DNA from: Osedax fenrisi
Lineage: Eukaryota; Annelida; Polychaeta; Sabellida; Siboglinidae
DNA: 64,000 nucleotides
Assembly: GCA_964019155.1 (NCBI GenBank)
Contig: OZ025243.1
Location: forward strand, 8,900,865-8,964,864
Reading direction: 5' to 3'
The translations under genes and the position numbers were made by a program. The notes under the pieces were generated by a model, which saw nothing but the letters and a program-made list of their open reading frames with translations, ran no database searches and was not told the origin of the DNA. Below are positions 61,166 to 64,000 of this stretch, in pieces. Numbering within the stretch: position 1 is the first letter of the stretch; every line of letters starts with the position of its first letter.

Positions 61166-63023
61166 CTTTCACAATGGTTACAAGCTAGATACATCACGTT
61201 ATCGACTAAAGGTACATGTGATTACAACATGCATGTGTGTATGTCGCGTGTGTAGGTGTGTCCCTATAGTAGTGTAACATTACCGTACATTGTAGTGTAG
61301 GCATGCTTATAAGGAGCGCTGCAACAGGGGAGGACATGTCCACTAGGGTGGCTCGTCAGTCATTAAATATGTTGCTTCAGCATAGCATTTATTTATCTTG
61401 AGTTTTACCTTGACAACCTATTAATTTATATAGTCTTATAATTTAATTATATATATAATATGCATTTAAGAGAGGTATAAGTATATTTAAATCAAAATAT
61501 GGATCTAACAAACTCAGATTTTGTATAAATTAAATTAAACATATTTTAATTTTTTTTAAATTGAAATAAATATAATATAAAAAAAAAATTATTGCGGTTA
61601 TCTCAATGATAATTAAAATTATATTATGGTAAAAAAAAATAAAATTGACTAGGTCATAGACATTTTTTATTCATCTTTTCTTGAAAATATTTATTTTTTC
61701 TATAGAAATCATTAAACTTCAAATTATTCCTAGAAAAATATTTAAACACATTTTTTTATAATCATATATAGTAAATATATATTATACATTTATTAAGAAT
61801 ATAATAAACTTGATCTGACTTTTATTTTTGATTAAAAACAAAAAACAAAAAATATTCAATAAATAATAAACATAAAAAGTTCAATCCTAGAAATGATAAC
61901 ATTATAAAGAAATTATTATTTAAAATTTTTTTTTTTCTGCTATTCTGTTAATAATATTTAATTCTAGTACATATATATTGTATGACAAAATTAATTAATA
62001 GGAAGTATATTAAAAAATGTATTGAATTAATTTTGTATCTACTACATTATAAGATTTCCTATCAATCATATGTTAAAATTGAAAGTCATATTGACTATCC
62101 AATATTTTACGAATTAAGTTAATTTTTTTTGTATTGAATCATATTACATGTTTTCTAATATTATCTTACTGAAGCGATAAATTATCTGAAAATTTTATAT
62201 TTTTCAAGCCGCTCTAATGTCCAACCCACTTTAAAATCTAGGGTCCTTTTTAAAATCTATGTATTGGTCCCCCCCACTTTTACCACAACATTTATTTTAA
62301 TTGGTTGTTTCCCCTACATACAAAATCGTTCCAACGTCCCTACGTATAGTATGTATGTTAACACAGTACACTATAGTATAGTATGCATGACATGCTATTT
62401 ACATGTGCGTGTAATCGATAAAAGAAAACGCTTGTTTATACTGATTTATATACACGTAATAACTGTACACGTTATATCTATTAGATATATGTATACACTC
62501 TCATACACACACACACACACATACACACACACACACACATATATATATATACGTACACGTTGATCAATATTTCTAAAGTACACATGTATTAATTATTCAC
62601 AGGTGGACAGAGCGGCGTTACACTGACCTCTACTGATCACTTCTGACCTCTAGTTACATATAAGCTATACGTCGCACGCTATAGAGGTATGCCTAGGGGT
62701 ATATTGAAGAAGATCGCGAGAAGATAGGTTAAAGGTTATACTAAAGAACTACAGGTATATCAAGACGCAAGTAAGTAAGGGTGTAGTTTTATAGCAGTAC
62801 AGGTGGACAATTACTAGGCGTACATTGTGTAGACATAGCGGTACATGGTCTTTCTTTCCAACTGTCCATTTGTCTACATTTAAATACTACAAAACAAACC
62901 TAAAACACTTATTCTACAATATCCTGATAGACTATTAATGTCTATATTGGTAAATAATCACTTGTTTGTTTTCATATACATACACATCTATAAATACCCA
63001 CAGAGTAACACTAATTCACAGAC

Positions 63024-63083
63024 CTTTGTGTAGTTCCCAACCAACATTCTGTAATAACAAGGAAATTGCATTGGTGGTATCCA
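63024..63083 (-). CDS. Weak candidate for an upstream ORP exon
   Basis: On the minus strand ATG at 63083 opens 21 codons containing LLLQNVGWELHK, resembling the ORP1/2 string ILKKCVGLELSK upstream of the lipid-binding core. It could be a 25-nt microexon (63048-63024, after acceptor ATTACAG) or an initiating exon. The donor would be GTCTGT, phase 1. The exon expected between it and 53249 was not found, so this may be chance. Confidence 0.22.
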
Positions 63084-64000
63084 TAATGTGGGTTTACTGT
63101 ATACAGACGCTAGGCCATGATTGGTCAAGAGCGAAATCAGCTCCTTTAACTCGAATCCCTTGAATAGACTCGCATTACAATTATAGGGAACACTTTCTAT
63201 TGACAGTTAAATAGGTCCACAGACATATTTCTAATAATATTGTGTACTATTAGTAGAGCTCTTGTTTATTATTTAATATTGATTCCTTATACAATATCAC
63301 ATCTAAATAATATATTTTAGAATAAAATGATTACCTATAGAGGTTTTGCTCGACGCCAATATAACCACAACGGTAATAGATATGAAAATATTTAACATTA
63401 ACGAACTGTGTATAATGTTAATGTTACCTAATATTTTAAGAAAAATTTAATATCAATTAAATATATTGAATAATATTATCGATTATGTAAAAAGTGCATT
63501 TTCTGCTATATTTTTATAATAAATAGCGGAGAATTAATTGTAAATTACAACACAATTAATGTAATTTTTATGATAATTTTTTTATTATATTAAACTAATC
63601 AATATTATACATAAAATGAATACAAAAATTATTAAAAATATTAATTAATAATTGAATAAATATAACAACAATACTCTATGCGATGAAGGGGTTTTGGTCA
63701 ATATCACGAGGGGGTTTTGGGCGATGAATCGATCAATCAATGTTTACAAGTTTGCAGAATTAAATTCTCTAAATATTATAAAAATGAATCGTTCCATTGA
63801 ATAAAAGTTAAGATTAAGTAGAAAAGTATATAACGTATTATTATAAATTTATAAATGTAATAAGTAATTTTGAGATATAACTGACATATTTATTAAAATG
63901 TTGAATATATATATATATATATATAATTAATTACAATTGCTTGTTTATTAAATATTATTATATGATGTATGTAGAATTATAGAATTATTACTTAATAATA

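Overview
This is AT-rich nuclear DNA from an invertebrate animal that I cannot place to phylum. It has no bacterial or organellar features. The evidence for an animal is interrupted genes with small exons (25-222 nt) in introns of 0.2-12.6 kb, a split SNX17 (sorting nexin-17), an ORP1/ORP2-type oxysterol-binding protein and MCM3, one nuclear tRNA-Pro, and hAT, piggyBac-like, Tc1/mariner-like, Helitron, LINE and tRNA-SINE insertions. The exons are far less AT-rich than the introns and read with the standard code.

Three protein genes were assembled by eye from exons joined in frame. (1) 2765-2833, minus: first coding exon of MCM3; the rest lies beyond the left edge. (2) 3030-33310, plus: a complete SNX17, 14 coding exons, 453 codons, with PX domain, FERM-like region and conserved acidic C-terminus. 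(3) 53249-34152, minus: ten consecutive exons (316 codons plus stop) covering nearly the whole sterol-binding domain of an ORP1/ORP2-type protein up to its C-terminus; the 5' end was not found. MCM3 and SNX17 are head-to-head over a 196-bp promoter with an E2F-like site and an E-box. SNX17 and the ORP gene are tail-to-tail, with stop codons 841 bp apart and poly(A) signals about 130 bp apart.

Everything else is intron or flank filled with repeats. 1-2.76 kb: a hAT MITE inside a long-TIR element. SNX17 introns: several MITEs, a 2.5-kb hAT relic with 8-bp target duplications, an antisense tRNA-Pro, a 2.4-kb TTAA-flanked element that seems to encode a small spliced protein, a piggyBac-like MITE and SINEs. 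ORP introns: SINEs, head-to-tail Helitrons with a decayed PIF1 helicase (40.8-44.3 kb), a nearly open 5'-truncated LINE (45.5-48.3 kb) inserted in a CACGTG minisatellite, and a pogo/Tigger-like MITE. 53.3-64 kb: TIR elements and minisatellites, with no secure gene.

The two most unusual genome-wide signals are a 5' splice-site preference for T at intron position +3 (GTTAGT/GTTAGC types in 13 of 23 donors), and minisatellites that begin or end within a few bases of splice sites, several of which repeat branch-point-like or polypyrimidine-like units.
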